Origin: CAZRGV01 sp964599655
GTDB lineage: Bacteria; Planctomycetota; Planctomycetia; Isosphaerales; Isosphaeraceae
NCBI GenBank assembly: GCA_964599655.1
Contig: CAZRGV010000003.1
Location: forward strand, 32,012 to 96,011
Direction of reading: 5' to 3'
DNA: 64,000 bases
Part shown: in pieces, positions 53,756-63,151 of the stretch
Position numbering within the stretch: the stretch's first letter is position 1
Layout of the letters: each line of letters opens with the position of its first letter
Notes under the pieces: model-generated
The model's database searches: none
The model's input: the letters and a program-made list of their open reading frames with translations, nothing else
Told to the model about the DNA's origin: nothing
Position numbers and translations under genes: made by a program

Positions 53756-55582
53756 TTACATCCGGCGCGCCATGTACGTGGCCACGCCCAATCCGATGAT
53801 GATTGACACGGCCATCAATGTCGGAATGAGCACGAGCTTGGCCTGAACGTTCGGGTCCGGGTCGAGCCGGGCGACGGCCCTCGTCTTGGGGGCGATCCCC
53901 TCCAGGTCGGGGCGTCCTCGAAGCCAGTTGACGGCGTTCACCACGAGGTCGAGATTCGTTTCGTAGCCGACGATGCTGACGAACCGGTTGCTCGCGATGT
54001 CCGCGCTGCTGAAGACGACCAGCCGAGGGGCCTCCTCGTTCGGGCTGCCGCCCGGTCCGGTCGCGTCGGAGACGGCGATTCCCACGACGATCGGTCCCGG
54101 GATGTCCTTGGCCGGGTCGAACTCAAGTTTCGACGGGTCGGCCGAGGTTTCGCCCCAGGCCTGAGAACTCGTCAGCAGGATCGGCTCGGCCCCGACGGCC
54201 GGGTTGGGCGGGCCCGTCGGCCCGCTGTTGGCCACGGTTCGCATCGTCAACGGGGTCGCGCCCGGAACCATCACCGACTGGTTGACTAACGGCCGGACGA
54301 TCGGATGATGCGCCGAGTCGGGAATCCTCGCCAGCACGGTCGTCGATGGCGCCGCCAGCCTCGACGGCGGCTCGACCACAAGCGCGTTGCCGATCTCGAC
54401 GTTGTATCCCTTGAGAAAGTCTTCCAGCCCCGTCGTGTCCCGACCGCTGAGCATTAAGAGAATGCGGCCATTCTGATCCATGTATGCCTTGAGCTTTTTA
54501 ATTTCCTCGGGAGGAAACGCCGAGCGCGGGCCGTCGATGATCAGCAGGGCCGTTCCCTCGGGTATCTCCTGGCGGGACAGGTCGACCTCGACGACCTCGG
54601 CGCCGATGTCGGTGAGCCTCGCCTTGAGCATCCCGGCCCCGTGGCGGCGTGCGTCTAGCTGGTCGATCGGCGCCTCGCCGTGTCCGGTCGTCATGGCGAT
54701 CCGGGTCTTCTTTCCCTCGCGAAGCCGGATCAGGGCTGAGGTCAGAGCTTCCTCACCCTTGAAACTTGTCTCGACACGGCCGGCGTTCGGACCGGCCGTC
54801 GCCGCGCCGAACATCTCGCTGTTGCGGACCACGACGCGCCTCGTCTCGTCCCCCTCGCCATACTCGATCACCACGCCCCCGCTGGAGACCGCCACGTCGG
54901 GCACGCGGTTCATCAACTCCTCGGCTTCCACGGGATTGCTATCGAAGTTGATGTACGCAATGGAAACCTTCTGTGGATTTTCAGCCTTGAACAGGTCAAG
55001 CAGTTGCGACACCCGGTCGACCTGCTTGCGGGCCTGCGGCAGCCTTCCGTAGTAGAACGCGGTGAACCGGACGGGCACCTTGAGCGAGTCGAGCTGTGAG
55101 ATCGTCAGGCTCTCCAGGCTGTGAACCTGTTCTCGCGTCACATCGATGGCCCGATCGCCGTAGCGGAACGCGGCGACGTTCAGGATCACGAGCACGCCGC
55201 CCAGGAGCGAGGCCGTCAGCGCCGTTTCGGAGAAGCGCAAGACCCGTCGCAAGATCGGGCTCGCATGCCGGTGCGGCCGGCTCGCCTGGATCGTCCAGAA
55301 GATCAGGCCGAACCCAAGGCCGAAGACGGGCATCGACCAGGGCACCCCGAAGGCCAGCGCGACGTAGGCCCCGCACAGGACGAACACGACGCCCAGTGCC
55401 GCCGCGGCCACGATCAGGTCGCGCTTGCGAGGCGAAGGGGCCGTCGCGTCACGTTCCTCGATGGCCGCCTGGCCGATCGGCGCGCCGCGGAGGGCCCAGG
55501 AGATCGTCAGGAAGGCCGCCAGCGCCAGGCCGCCGACCCAGACATCCGGCCTTGAAAGGAGTCCGACCACACCACCCAACAT
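53756..55582 (-). CDS. GldG-family ABC exporter auxiliary protein
   Basis: A 608-residue membrane protein. Several N-terminal helices (VGGLALAAFLTISWALRG, LIVAAAALGVVFVLCGAYVA) lead to a long periplasmic domain (VREQVHSLESLTISQLDSLK-like start, FYYGRLPQARKQVDRVSQLL, LFKAENPQKVSIAYINFDSN). A last helix (LIPTLMAVSIIIGLGVATY) closes it. This is the GldG/DUF4350-type auxiliary of gliding-motility-like ABC transporters. It lies four bases after the permease gene, so they act together. Confidence 0.82.
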   Translation of the reverse strand: MLGGVVGLLSRPDVWVGGLALAAFLTISWALRGAPIGQAAIEERDATAPSPRKRDLIVAAAALGVVFVLCGAYVALAFGVPWSMPVFGLGFGLIFWTIQASRPHRHASPILRRVLRFSETALTASLLGGVLVILNVAAFRYGDRAIDVTREQVHSLESLTISQLDSLKVPVRFTAFYYGRLPQARKQVDRVSQLLDLFKAENPQKVSIAYINFDSNPVEAEELMNRVPDVAVSSGGVVIEYGEGDETRRVVVRNSEMFGAATAGPNAGRVETSFKGEEALTSALIRLREGKKTRIAMTTGHGEAPIDQLDARRHGAGMLKARLTDIGAEVVEVDLSRQEIPEGTALLIIDGPRSAFPPEEIKKLKAYMDQNGRILLMLSGRDTTGLEDFLKGYNVEIGNALVVEPPSRLAAPSTTVLARIPDSAHHPIVRPLVNQSVMVPGATPLTMRTVANSGPTGPPNPAVGAEPILLTSSQAWGETSADPSKLEFDPAKDIPGPIVVGIAVSDATGPGGSPNEEAPRLVVFSSADIASNRFVSIVGYETNLDLVVNAVNWLRGRPDLEGIAPKTRAVARLDPDPNVQAKLVLIPTLMAVSIIIGLGVATYMARRM

Positions 55583-55586
55583 GAAA

Positions 55587-56357
55587 TCACTTCCCCCGGC
55601 GGAATTCGAGAATCTTGACCGACAGATAGAGCATTACCGCGGCCACCGAGAGGTGCATCACCAGGAACCGAAGGTCCAGCTCCCCCGCGCCGAAGCCGTG
55701 CGATTGCACCACCACGCTCACGAACCCGATGAGCGCCGTCCAGGGCGATCGCTGATCCATCGCCACGTTATAAAAGAACAAGGTCATCAGCACGATGACA
55801 AACAAGGTGACGAACGTCCAGATGGCCGCCACGATCTGGTGCCGGCTCAGAGCGCTAAAGAACAGCCCGATCGCGACGAACATCATGCCGATGGTCGTCA
55901 GGCCCAGCCCCAGCGACGTCAGCGGTCCCGGGTCGAAGTCGTACTTGCCGAACGTTCGGAGGAACGGCAAGTAAATCGCGAAGGGCAAGAGCAGCACGAG
56001 GTACATGACAACCCCCGCCAGCCACTTCGAAATTACGATCTCGGTCTCCGTGACCGGGACGGTCAACAGCCCTTCGATCGTCCCGGTCCGGCGCTCCTCG
56101 GCGATCAACCGCATCGTCAACGCCGGCACCGCGATCAGAATGGCGAACCAGAACTCGGTGCTGCCCGAGATATACAGATTCATCGGATCTCGAAGATTCG
56201 AGTATTCGTTCATAAATCGAGGGTCGCCCAGCATGCTCACCAGCCGCCAGAAGTCGACCCAGGCGATGATCTGGAAGCCCAGCAAGATGATGTATGCCAT
56301 AGGGCTGAGGAAGTAGGCCGCCAGCTCGCGACGAAGCAAGGTGGAAACGTGTCGCAT
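55587..56357 (-). CDS. ABC-2-type permease (GldF-like)
   Basis: A 256-residue membrane protein with six helices. The conserved MRLIAEERRTGTIEGLLTVP and VSKW-like ISKWLAGVVMYLVLLLPFA are typical of ABC-2 permeases of the GldF kind. It starts at ATG 56357, three bases beyond the ATPase stop, and forms the channel for the exporter with the ATPase. Residues 1-20 (MRHVSTLLRRELAAYFLSPM) are the cytoplasmic start. Confidence 0.87.
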   Translation of the reverse strand: MRHVSTLLRRELAAYFLSPMAYIILLGFQIIAWVDFWRLVSMLGDPRFMNEYSNLRDPMNLYISGSTEFWFAILIAVPALTMRLIAEERRTGTIEGLLTVPVTETEIVISKWLAGVVMYLVLLLPFAIYLPFLRTFGKYDFDPGPLTSLGLGLTTIGMMFVAIGLFFSALSRHQIVAAIWTFVTLFVIVLMTLFFYNVAMDQRSPWTALIGFVSVVVQSHGFGAGELDLRFLVMHLSVAAVMLYLSVKILEFRRGK

Positions 56358-56359
56358 GG

Positions 56360-57313
56360 TCAGGCCGCCTCGATCTCGGGAGCGCCGCCGACGGCGGCAT
56401 CGCGGACAGCCTGAACGAATCGTTCCTCCAGCGACGACCGGCGCAGGTCGAGCCGCAGCAGGCCCCATCCGTTCTGAACGAGTTTGCGGGCCAGCTCCTC
56501 GCGAGGGTCGGCGTCCTTTTTCAGGTGGATCGCGAAGTTTGAGGTGCCGTCCGGGCCGGGTGTGGGAATGACCCGGGAGACGCCCGGCACGGTCTCGAGC
56601 GCCTTGCGGATGGCGTCGGAGGGGCCTCTGGCCTCCAGGACGATGGCCGAGCTTGTCTGGAGCCGGTCGAGCCGGTCGTCGATGGCGATCCGCCCAGCGA
56701 CGATGACGATCACTCGGCCGCAGACCGCCTCGACCTCTTGCATGATGTGGGTTGAGAGCAGCACTGTGTGCTGGTTTCCCAGCTCCCGGATCAGGTCGCG
56801 AACCTCTCGGATCTGGATCGGGTCGAGGCCAGCGGTCGGCTCGTCGAGGATCAGGATCTCAGGATTGTGCACCAGGGCCTCGGCCAACCCGACGCGCTGG
56901 CGAAATCCCTTGGAAAGGTGGCCGATCACGCGGGATTCGACCTCGCCGAGGCGGCAACGCTCGATGACGCCCGAGACCGCCGATCGCTGCTTGGAGCGAG
57001 GGACGTCCTTGAGCCGGGCCCGGAACAGGAGGTACTCGCGCACCCGCATCTCCGGATAAAGCGGCACGCTCTCGGGCAGGTATCCGAGCTTGCGGCGGAC
57101 GGCCAGCGGGTCGTCGAGCACGTCGTGACCGGCCAGGCTGGCCCGGCCGGTCGTCGGGGGCAGATAGGTGGTCAAGACGCGCATCGTGGTCGTCTTGCCC
57201 GCCCCGTTCGGCCCGAGGAACCCGACGATCTCCCCTCGGCCAACCGAGAAGCTGATCTGGTCCACGGCCTGGAAGGCGCCGTAGAACTTGGAAAGCTGCG
57301 TCACCTGGATCAT
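56360..57313 (-). CDS. ABC transporter ATP-binding protein (GldA-like)
   Basis: A 317-residue ATPase. Walker A is LGPNGAGKTTTMRVL, the signature LSKGFRQRVGLAEALV, Walker B ILILDEPTAGLDP, and the H-loop HTVLLSTHIMQEVE. A regulatory domain follows (about 90 residues), as in drug- and polysaccharide-exporter ATPases. It powers the permease encoded three bases downstream. Start ATG 57313 gives the usual N-terminus (MIQVTQLSKFYGAFQAVDQI). Confidence 0.93.
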   Translation of the reverse strand: MIQVTQLSKFYGAFQAVDQISFSVGRGEIVGFLGPNGAGKTTTMRVLTTYLPPTTGRASLAGHDVLDDPLAVRRKLGYLPESVPLYPEMRVREYLLFRARLKDVPRSKQRSAVSGVIERCRLGEVESRVIGHLSKGFRQRVGLAEALVHNPEILILDEPTAGLDPIQIREVRDLIRELGNQHTVLLSTHIMQEVEAVCGRVIVIVAGRIAIDDRLDRLQTSSAIVLEARGPSDAIRKALETVPGVSRVIPTPGPDGTSNFAIHLKKDADPREELARKLVQNGWGLLRLDLRRSSLEERFVQAVRDAAVGGAPEIEAA

Positions 57314-57423
57314 GGTACTTTGGAACGCCGACAGAGGTTCCGGACGGTTCTCGAGTCGCCCGGTCAGTATGCCTGAAGGTACGATTTTGCCCGCGGAATT
57401 GCCAGGGGCTCGCGGCTCGGAAG

Positions 57424-58305
57424 TTACCTCGATTCCCTGGCTTTCCGCTCTCTCCTCAAGCTTCGAATCTGGTCCTGCGCCACCAGTCCGATCTTGGAAC
57501 GAAGGATGGGAGCCCCCTGGAACCAGCCTTGCGGCTCGTCAAAGACGAAGTGGGCCTCGACTAGTAAGACGCCGGGTTCCGGCTTGTAGCGGCTGATCTT
57601 CACATAGCCGCCACCCCCCTCGTAAGGATGAACCGGGCCGGGCACCGTCCCCTTCAACGGCCTCCAGACATTCGGCGACGGCCCTTCGCCCCGGAAGGCC
57701 GGGTCGGTTCGTGAGGCCACCACGAGTGAGTCCTTCGAACGGGTCGCAACGATCCGGGCCGTCGATTCGACGTGAAGCCGGTCGAGCAATCGAGCCGTCG
57801 AGTGCAAGAAGGCCGTGCGAGGGAAGGAGCCTTTCGGCGAATTCGGTGGCGTGATCCCTCGGGCCTTCAGGTCCTCGTCCGGGACCAATCGCCCCTCGAA
57901 CCGCATGTTCCCGGCCTCAACCGGTTGGCTCTCTCCGAGCGTCACGTCGTCCGGCTCGAGATTCTCCAAGTCGGCACGTAGAGCGAACCAGAGATCCGCG
58001 GCGCGGAGGATCGAGCCATCCTTTGCCTTGACATCATGGAGCTTGAGCAGAAACGGGGCCGAAACCGAGTCCCGCAGCAGGTCGGCCGCGCGGGCCTTCG
58101 ACCCAGCCTGTTCGACCAGGGCGGCTTCCTGCGCCTCGGCCGATTGTTCATCCCAGAGGATCGGCTGGGGAAATCGGTAGGTTTCGCCCTCAAAGGTCAG
58201 TCCCTCGTTGAGTAAGATTCGATAAAGTGCATTTCCGGAATGTTCGGGCTCGACATCGGCGGCGAGAATAGCGATTGCGCAAAAAGAAGCGAGAACAACG
58301 GTCAT
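57424..58305 (-). CDS. Secreted hypothetical protein
   Basis: A 293-residue protein with an N-terminal signal peptide (MTVVLASFCAIAILAADV). AGGAGG lies nine bases before ATG 58305. The mature part has no clear family; it includes WFALRADLENLEPDDVTLGE and RIVATRSKDSLVVASRTD, and a conserved-looking GYVKISRYKPEPGVLLVEAHF. It is a probable periplasmic or surface protein, upstream of the exporter genes on the same strand. Co-expression is possible, but a 110-base gap separates them. Confidence 0.65.
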   Translation of the reverse strand: MTVVLASFCAIAILAADVEPEHSGNALYRILLNEGLTFEGETYRFPQPILWDEQSAEAQEAALVEQAGSKARAADLLRDSVSAPFLLKLHDVKAKDGSILRAADLWFALRADLENLEPDDVTLGESQPVEAGNMRFEGRLVPDEDLKARGITPPNSPKGSFPRTAFLHSTARLLDRLHVESTARIVATRSKDSLVVASRTDPAFRGEGPSPNVWRPLKGTVPGPVHPYEGGGGYVKISRYKPEPGVLLVEAHFVFDEPQGWFQGAPILRSKIGLVAQDQIRSLRRERKARESR

Positions 58306-58495
58306 GCCGGTAGTCCTCCTCGCGTCGAGTGGTCCAAACCAAGAAATCCGGACAATCGGCCGATCTTGAGTGTACCACGAGGAGCCCGGTGCCGTCGCGC
58401 CGATCGGGCCCTTGGCCGTCGAAAGGGGGAGTACGTTGGGGGGGGTGGCCGTCGAGGATCGTGGTCGTTCTCGGAGAGGCGACGGGTGGCCCCTT

Positions 58496-59587
58496 ATGCC
58501 AGGCGCCGTCCGACTCCTGACGCGCGCCTGGATCGCTCTTGGGATGCTCGGCACGATCGTCGTCGGGGGTTGCACCCCGTTGCCAATCTCGGGTGGTATC
58601 CGCGCCGATGCGAACGTGGCGGCTCGGTTTCAGGGAACCGTTGACGTCCGGGTGCCAACCGCGCCCGACCCTGGCCCGATGGTGCCGGTGGTCGTCCAAC
58701 CAGGAGCCGCCGGACCGGCCTCGCCCCGCGTCGCGGTCCTCGACGTCGACGGCCTGATCCTCAACCAGAACGCAACCGGGCTCTACTCGGTTGGTGAGAA
58801 CCCGGTGTCGGCCTTCCGTGAAAAGCTCGAAGAAGCGGCCGCCGACCCGAGGATCCGGGCCGTCGTCTTGCGAATCAACTCGCCCGGCGGAGGGGTCACG
58901 GCCACCGACATCCTGGCCGAAGAGTTGCGACGCTTCCGCGCCACCACAGGCAAACCCGTGGTCGCCTGCCTGCTCGATCTCGGGACCAGCGGAGCCTACT
59001 ACCTGGCCGTCGGCTGCGACCGGATTCTCGCGCATCCGACAACGATCACCGGCGGGGTTGGCGCCCTCATCAACCACTTCAACCTGCAAGACGCCATGGC
59101 CCAGCTCAACATCCTGTCAGAACCAGTAAAAACAGGCAATCTTGTGGATATGGGCTCGGTGATGGCTCCGCTCTCGGACGAGGCCCGCGTCTTGCTCCAG
59201 GAGATGGCCGACGGCTTCCGAGACCGCTTCCTGGCCCGGGTCCGCCAGCACCGGACGGGGATGAGCCCGTCGGACATTGACGCAATCCGAGATGGTCGGG
59301 TTCTGCCCGCTCCCCGGGCCCTCGACCGGCACCTGATCGACGCCATCGGCTACCTCGACGACGCCATCGCCGAAGCGTCGCGGCTGGCCGGCGTCACGGG
59401 TCCCGAGATTGTTCTGCTTCAGCGCCAGTCGTATCCAGGACGGTCGATCTACGCCATCACCCCCAACACGCCGATCCAGGGCGAGATGGTTCCCTTCAGC
59501 TACCCCGGCCTGGAACGCACGAAGATGCCCACATTCCTGTACTTGTGGCAGCCCGACCCGACCGTGACAAGGCTGGGTGCCCGGTGA
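58496..59587 (+). CDS. SppA-like (S49) lipoprotein, catalytic lysine missing
   Basis: A 363-residue protein with a lipoprotein signal: WIALGMLGTIVVGGCTPLPI, with the lipobox cysteine near residue 26. The S49 core is RAVVLRINSPGGGVTATDIL and the catalytic Ser is in LLDLGTSGAYYLAVGCDRIL. Counting 52 residues on, where S49 proteases have Lys (GxxKD), it has VKTGNLVDMGS, so Val stands in place of Lys. The neighbour at 60743 keeps Lys. It may be inactive, or use the Lys five residues earlier. Confidence 0.78.
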   Translation: MPGAVRLLTRAWIALGMLGTIVVGGCTPLPISGGIRADANVAARFQGTVDVRVPTAPDPGPMVPVVVQPGAAGPASPRVAVLDVDGLILNQNATGLYSVGENPVSAFREKLEEAAADPRIRAVVLRINSPGGGVTATDILAEELRRFRATTGKPVVACLLDLGTSGAYYLAVGCDRILAHPTTITGGVGALINHFNLQDAMAQLNILSEPVKTGNLVDMGSVMAPLSDEARVLLQEMADGFRDRFLARVRQHRTGMSPSDIDAIRDGRVLPAPRALDRHLIDAIGYLDDAIAEASRLAGVTGPEIVLLQRQSYPGRSIYAITPNTPIQGEMVPFSYPGLERTKMPTFLYLWQPDPTVTRLGAR

Positions 59588-60606
59588 GTGCCCGCCGGGT
59601 CCTGGTGACGGGGGCGGGAGGATTCGTCGGCGGGCATGTCGCCCGGCGGCTGGCGGCGTCGGGCTGGGAGGTCCGGGGCCTTTCTCGACGGCCTCCCTCG
59701 GTCGAGCCCGAAGATCCGCCCATCGATTGGTTGATCGGCGACCTCGTTCGGCCCGAGGATCGTCGGCGCGCCCTCGAAGGGGTGCGCTTCGTCGTCCACT
59801 CGGCTGGCTGGGTCCGCCTGGGCCGCGACCGGTCGGGGCAGGCATTGGCCGTGAACGTCGGGGCGACCCAGGCCCTTCTCGAAGCGGCCGAAGCAAGCGG
59901 CGTCGAGCGGCTCGTCTACACGTCGAGCCTCTGGACCGTCGCCGCCGGCACACCGGAACGGCCGGCCGATGAGGATACTCCCTGGAATCTTCAGGTGATC
60001 CAGAGCCCCTACGCCGAGAGCAAGCGGCAGGCGGAGCGCCTCGTGCTGGAGCACGATGGCCGTCGCGGCTTGCGGACGCTTGTGCTCTGCCCTTCGCTGG
60101 TGGTTGGTCCTCGAGACGTCCGTCCCACGTCGACCCGGCTGCTTCTTCAAATGGCCGCGACACCCGTTGCGGTCCTGCCACGCGGCGGCATCCCCGTGGT
60201 CGACGCGTCGGTGCTCTCGATGGCCCACGAGCGGGCGCTCGAGGTCGAGCCGACCGGCCGTCGTTTGATCGTGGCGGGCCCTTACCTGAGCTACCTGGAG
60301 ATGGCCAGGCTGGTCGCCCTCGTGGCGGGCTGGCCTCGTCGGCTCATCGTCGTGCCCGAATTCCTTCGAGGCTTGCTCGGCTGGACATCGGGTCTGGTCG
60401 ACCGGCTCGGCCTGAGCCCCTCGGGCGACGTCTCAGCGGCGGCCGTGGCGGGGGGGTTCCTCCGGCTCCACGCCAGCGGGGCGCGGGCCAACGCCCTGCT
60501 TGGCCTGAGCCACCCGCCGCCGATCCGTTCGATCTTCGAGGCCCTCGACGACCATCGGCGGTCCGGACGCGCGGCGTGGCTCGACCTTCGTCGGCCCGAT
60601 CAGTAG
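59584..60606 (+). CDS. NAD-dependent epimerase/dehydratase (extended SDR)
   Basis: A 340-residue enzyme from GTG 59584, overlapping the previous stop by four bases. The cofactor motif is VLVTGAGGFVGGHVARRLAA, and the active-site Tyr-x-x-x-Lys is in SPYAESKRQAERLVLE. TSSLW near residue 117 gives the catalytic Ser/Thr region. Family members act on nucleotide sugars or hydroxysteroid-like compounds; the substrate is not evident. It lies between two S49-type genes. Confidence 0.88.
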   Translation: MSARRVLVTGAGGFVGGHVARRLAASGWEVRGLSRRPPSVEPEDPPIDWLIGDLVRPEDRRRALEGVRFVVHSAGWVRLGRDRSGQALAVNVGATQALLEAAEASGVERLVYTSSLWTVAAGTPERPADEDTPWNLQVIQSPYAESKRQAERLVLEHDGRRGLRTLVLCPSLVVGPRDVRPTSTRLLLQMAATPVAVLPRGGIPVVDASVLSMAHERALEVEPTGRRLIVAGPYLSYLEMARLVALVAGWPRRLIVVPEFLRGLLGWTSGLVDRLGLSPSGDVSAAAVAGGFLRLHASGARANALLGLSHPPPIRSIFEALDDHRRSGRAAWLDLRRPDQ

Positions 60607-60742
60607 AATCGAACCCGAGAGGCCGCGACGGAACTCCCGACGGGCCAAAACCGTGGAACAACCGGCAAACTTCGAGGCCGCTGCCCCGCGACGGGGTTGA
60701 CCCGCTTCCATTCCCGACCGCTCCCAAGTCAGGACACTTCCC

Positions 60743-61741
60743 ATGGAACGGAACGAGAACCCATCGCAGCCGGCCTCGGCGCCGGCTCAGACGATTGTCA
60801 TCGACCGGCGAGAACGAGGCGGGCTGATTTCCCGAATCATCGGACCGATCCTCCTGTTGCTCTTCTTCGCCTACCTCTTCGGAAGCTCGATGGGTCGAGA
60901 GTCGGGGCTTCCGGAAAAGCTGAACGAGCACTACGTCGCGGGGGAATTGACTGGGCCGATCATCGCGATCGTGCAGGTCGGCGGTCTCATCATGGGCGAC
61001 GAGGTCGACTTCGCCATCAAGCAGATCCGTCAGGCCCGGGAGGACTCCCGAGTTCGCGCGGTGGTGCTCCGGGTCGACTCGCCAGGCGGCACGGTGTCGG
61101 GAGCCGACCGAATCTGGCGGGAGGTGCAACTGCTCAAGCAGGCGAACAAGCCCGTGGTCACCTCGATGGGAGGCCTCGCCGCGTCGGGAGGTTACTACGT
61201 GGCGGCCCCGACCGACTATATCCTGGCCGAGCCGACGACCATGACCGGCTCGATTGGCGTGATCCTCGAGATCCCCGAGATCAGCGGCTTGCTCAAGTGG
61301 GCGGGGGTCGAGTTCCAGACCCTCACGACCGGCGAGTGGAAGGACTCGCCGTCGGTCTTCCGGCCGATGAAGCCCAGCGAACGCCTGCGATGGCAGGAAA
61401 TCATCGACGAGACCTTCGACCGGTTCGTCAACGTGGTCGCCCAGGGGCGCAAGCTGCCTGAGAGCGTCGTGCGACCGCTGGCCAACGGTAAGGTCTACAC
61501 GGCCGAAGAGGCGCTTAAACTCAAGCTTATCAACGAGATCGGCTATCAGGACGACGCCATTCTGCACGCGCAGAGGCTCGCCCGGATCGAGTCGTTCCGC
61601 GTCATTCGATACGCCAAGCCAAAGAGCCCGTTCGAAACCCTTTTTGGTACATCCACGCCAGCGCCGCGTCCGGGCCTCACGCTCGACCCCGACGCGGCAC
61701 TGACCATCCAGACGCCTCGCCTACTTCTGCTCGCCCGTTGA
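60743..61741 (+). CDS. sppA: Signal peptide peptidase SppA (S49)
   Basis: A 332-residue membrane protease. After a cytoplasmic start it has one anchor helix (RIIGPILLLLFFAYLFGSS). The S49 core is RAVVLRVDSPGGTVSGADRI, the catalytic Ser in LAASGGYYVAAPTDYI and the catalytic Lys 52 residues on in TTGEWKDSPSVF. Thus the Ser-Lys dyad is complete. SppA degrades leftover signal peptides in the membrane. It follows the SDR gene by 136 bases on the same strand. Confidence 0.88.
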   Translation: MERNENPSQPASAPAQTIVIDRRERGGLISRIIGPILLLLFFAYLFGSSMGRESGLPEKLNEHYVAGELTGPIIAIVQVGGLIMGDEVDFAIKQIRQAREDSRVRAVVLRVDSPGGTVSGADRIWREVQLLKQANKPVVTSMGGLAASGGYYVAAPTDYILAEPTTMTGSIGVILEIPEISGLLKWAGVEFQTLTTGEWKDSPSVFRPMKPSERLRWQEIIDETFDRFVNVVAQGRKLPESVVRPLANGKVYTAEEALKLKLINEIGYQDDAILHAQRLARIESFRVIRYAKPKSPFETLFGTSTPAPRPGLTLDPDAALTIQTPRLLLLAR

Positions 61742-61762
61742 GCGACGGGCGAACGGCCCGGC

Positions 61763-63028
61763 TCACTCGCGACGGTTCAGGGCCGGAGTCGCCGTGGTCA
61801 CCCAGACGAGATACACTGCGGGACGGCTCTCAGACGGTTCGACGACCGGCGGGGCTTCGGGTTGCCCGGCCTGCGTCGACACCGCCGACCCGGCCGTCGA
61901 CCGGGGTCGATCGTTCCGGGCGATCGGAACTCGATGAGTCGAGGAGCCGCCAACCGACGTCGAATCGAATCCGGAGAACCCCGGTCCTCCGACATCCACG
62001 GCGCGCCCCAACGGCTGAGGAATCTCCTCCCGACGCGCGAGCGACCTGGGCGTTCCCGCCGGCGCGTCGGCCAGGATCGTTCCGACCGCCTGCCCTTCGA
62101 ACAGGTCGATTCCGTCCGTCTCCGTCAGTTGAGAGACCATCGGAGCCGATACCGGATCGGTGTCGAGTGGGGCGTTTGGGAACTGTTTCGACAGATTTCG
62201 CTTGAAATTGTTCAGCTCCGTATCGTCGAGAATCACGGCGTAGACGATCGCCTCGCCGGGATGCCGGGGGTCGATGGCGAGTCCCTGGCAGACGCGGAAC
62301 CTGGCGTAACGCGGGTTGGCGCGGTCGGTCTGACCGATCGCTTGGTCGACTTTCTGGGTGGGTTCGGCGTTCAGCGCGTCGACGACCAGCAGGAACCGCC
62401 TCACGTCGGGACGGTCGAGGAGCTCGCGTAGCTCGTCCTGCGATTTCAAAGTCTGACGCTCCTTTTCGATGTCGACGTCGTTGGAGAGCGCGACATCCGA
62501 GTTCGAGGGCGGGGTCGCGGCCTTGGACTCGGCGATCGCTTCAGACTTCGGCGTGCCGGTGGAGGCGACCGCGAATGGTTCCGACGGTTGATCGGGTTTG
62601 ACTGGCGACACCGCCGTTTCCGAGTCCGCCGGATGGCTCGCAACGTGGGGCGAGGGCCCTCGCGTGTGGGCCGGCTTCCTCGGGCCGAAGTGGAACAGTC
62701 CGAACGACCAGCACAACAGCAAGGTCGCGGCGAGACCGATGGTCGGCCCCACGACAAGCGCGCGGCGAAGACCTCGCCACCTCGTGGCGGATCGCCGCTG
62801 ACGGGTTTCTCGAGCGGCTTGGAGCCGATCGAGGACTGCGGGTGCCAGGTCGAAGCCGACCCGAGGAATGGCCAATCCTCCCAGAGCATCCCGCACGCCC
62901 TTAATCTCTCGCAAACGTCTTGCAAGGTAGGGGCTGGATTGCAGGGCCGCCTCCACCAGCGAACGGCGGCCCGGATCGAGCTCGTCGTCGAGGTAGGCGG
63001 AGAGCAGGGATTCATCGTCGAGGTTCAT
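61763..63028 (-). CDS. Membrane anti-sigma-factor-like protein
   Basis: A 421-residue protein from ATG 63028. The N-terminus MNLDDESLLSAYLDDELDPG resembles the anti-sigma (ZAS/RsgI-like) start, but the HxxxCxxC zinc motif is missing (AALQSSPYLARRLREI instead). A membrane helix (LVVGPTIGLAATLLLCWSFG) at about residue 100 is followed by a long low-complexity Ser/Pro/Thr-rich part and a folded section (LREIDRPDVRRFLLVVDAL-like). It is encoded directly after the ECF sigma factor, which is probably its partner. Confidence 0.7.
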   Translation of the reverse strand: MNLDDESLLSAYLDDELDPGRRSLVEAALQSSPYLARRLREIKGVRDALGGLAIPRVGFDLAPAVLDRLQAARETRQRRSATRWRGLRRALVVGPTIGLAATLLLCWSFGLFHFGPRKPAHTRGPSPHVASHPADSETAVSPVKPDQPSEPFAVASTGTPKSEAIAESKAATPPSNSDVALSNDVDIEKERQTLKSQDELRELLDRPDVRRFLLVVDALNAEPTQKVDQAIGQTDRANPRYARFRVCQGLAIDPRHPGEAIVYAVILDDTELNNFKRNLSKQFPNAPLDTDPVSAPMVSQLTETDGIDLFEGQAVGTILADAPAGTPRSLARREEIPQPLGRAVDVGGPGFSGFDSTSVGGSSTHRVPIARNDRPRSTAGSAVSTQAGQPEAPPVVEPSESRPAVYLVWVTTATPALNRRE

Positions 63029-63151
63029 GATGATCGTCGGATAAGGAAAAAGCCGAAAAAACCAAAAACTCGTCACACGCGAAAATGAGGTATGACCATC
63101 CCTGCCGCGGGTCCGTTGTGTCTTTGTCTCCGTCGTCTCAAGGCGGACTGG

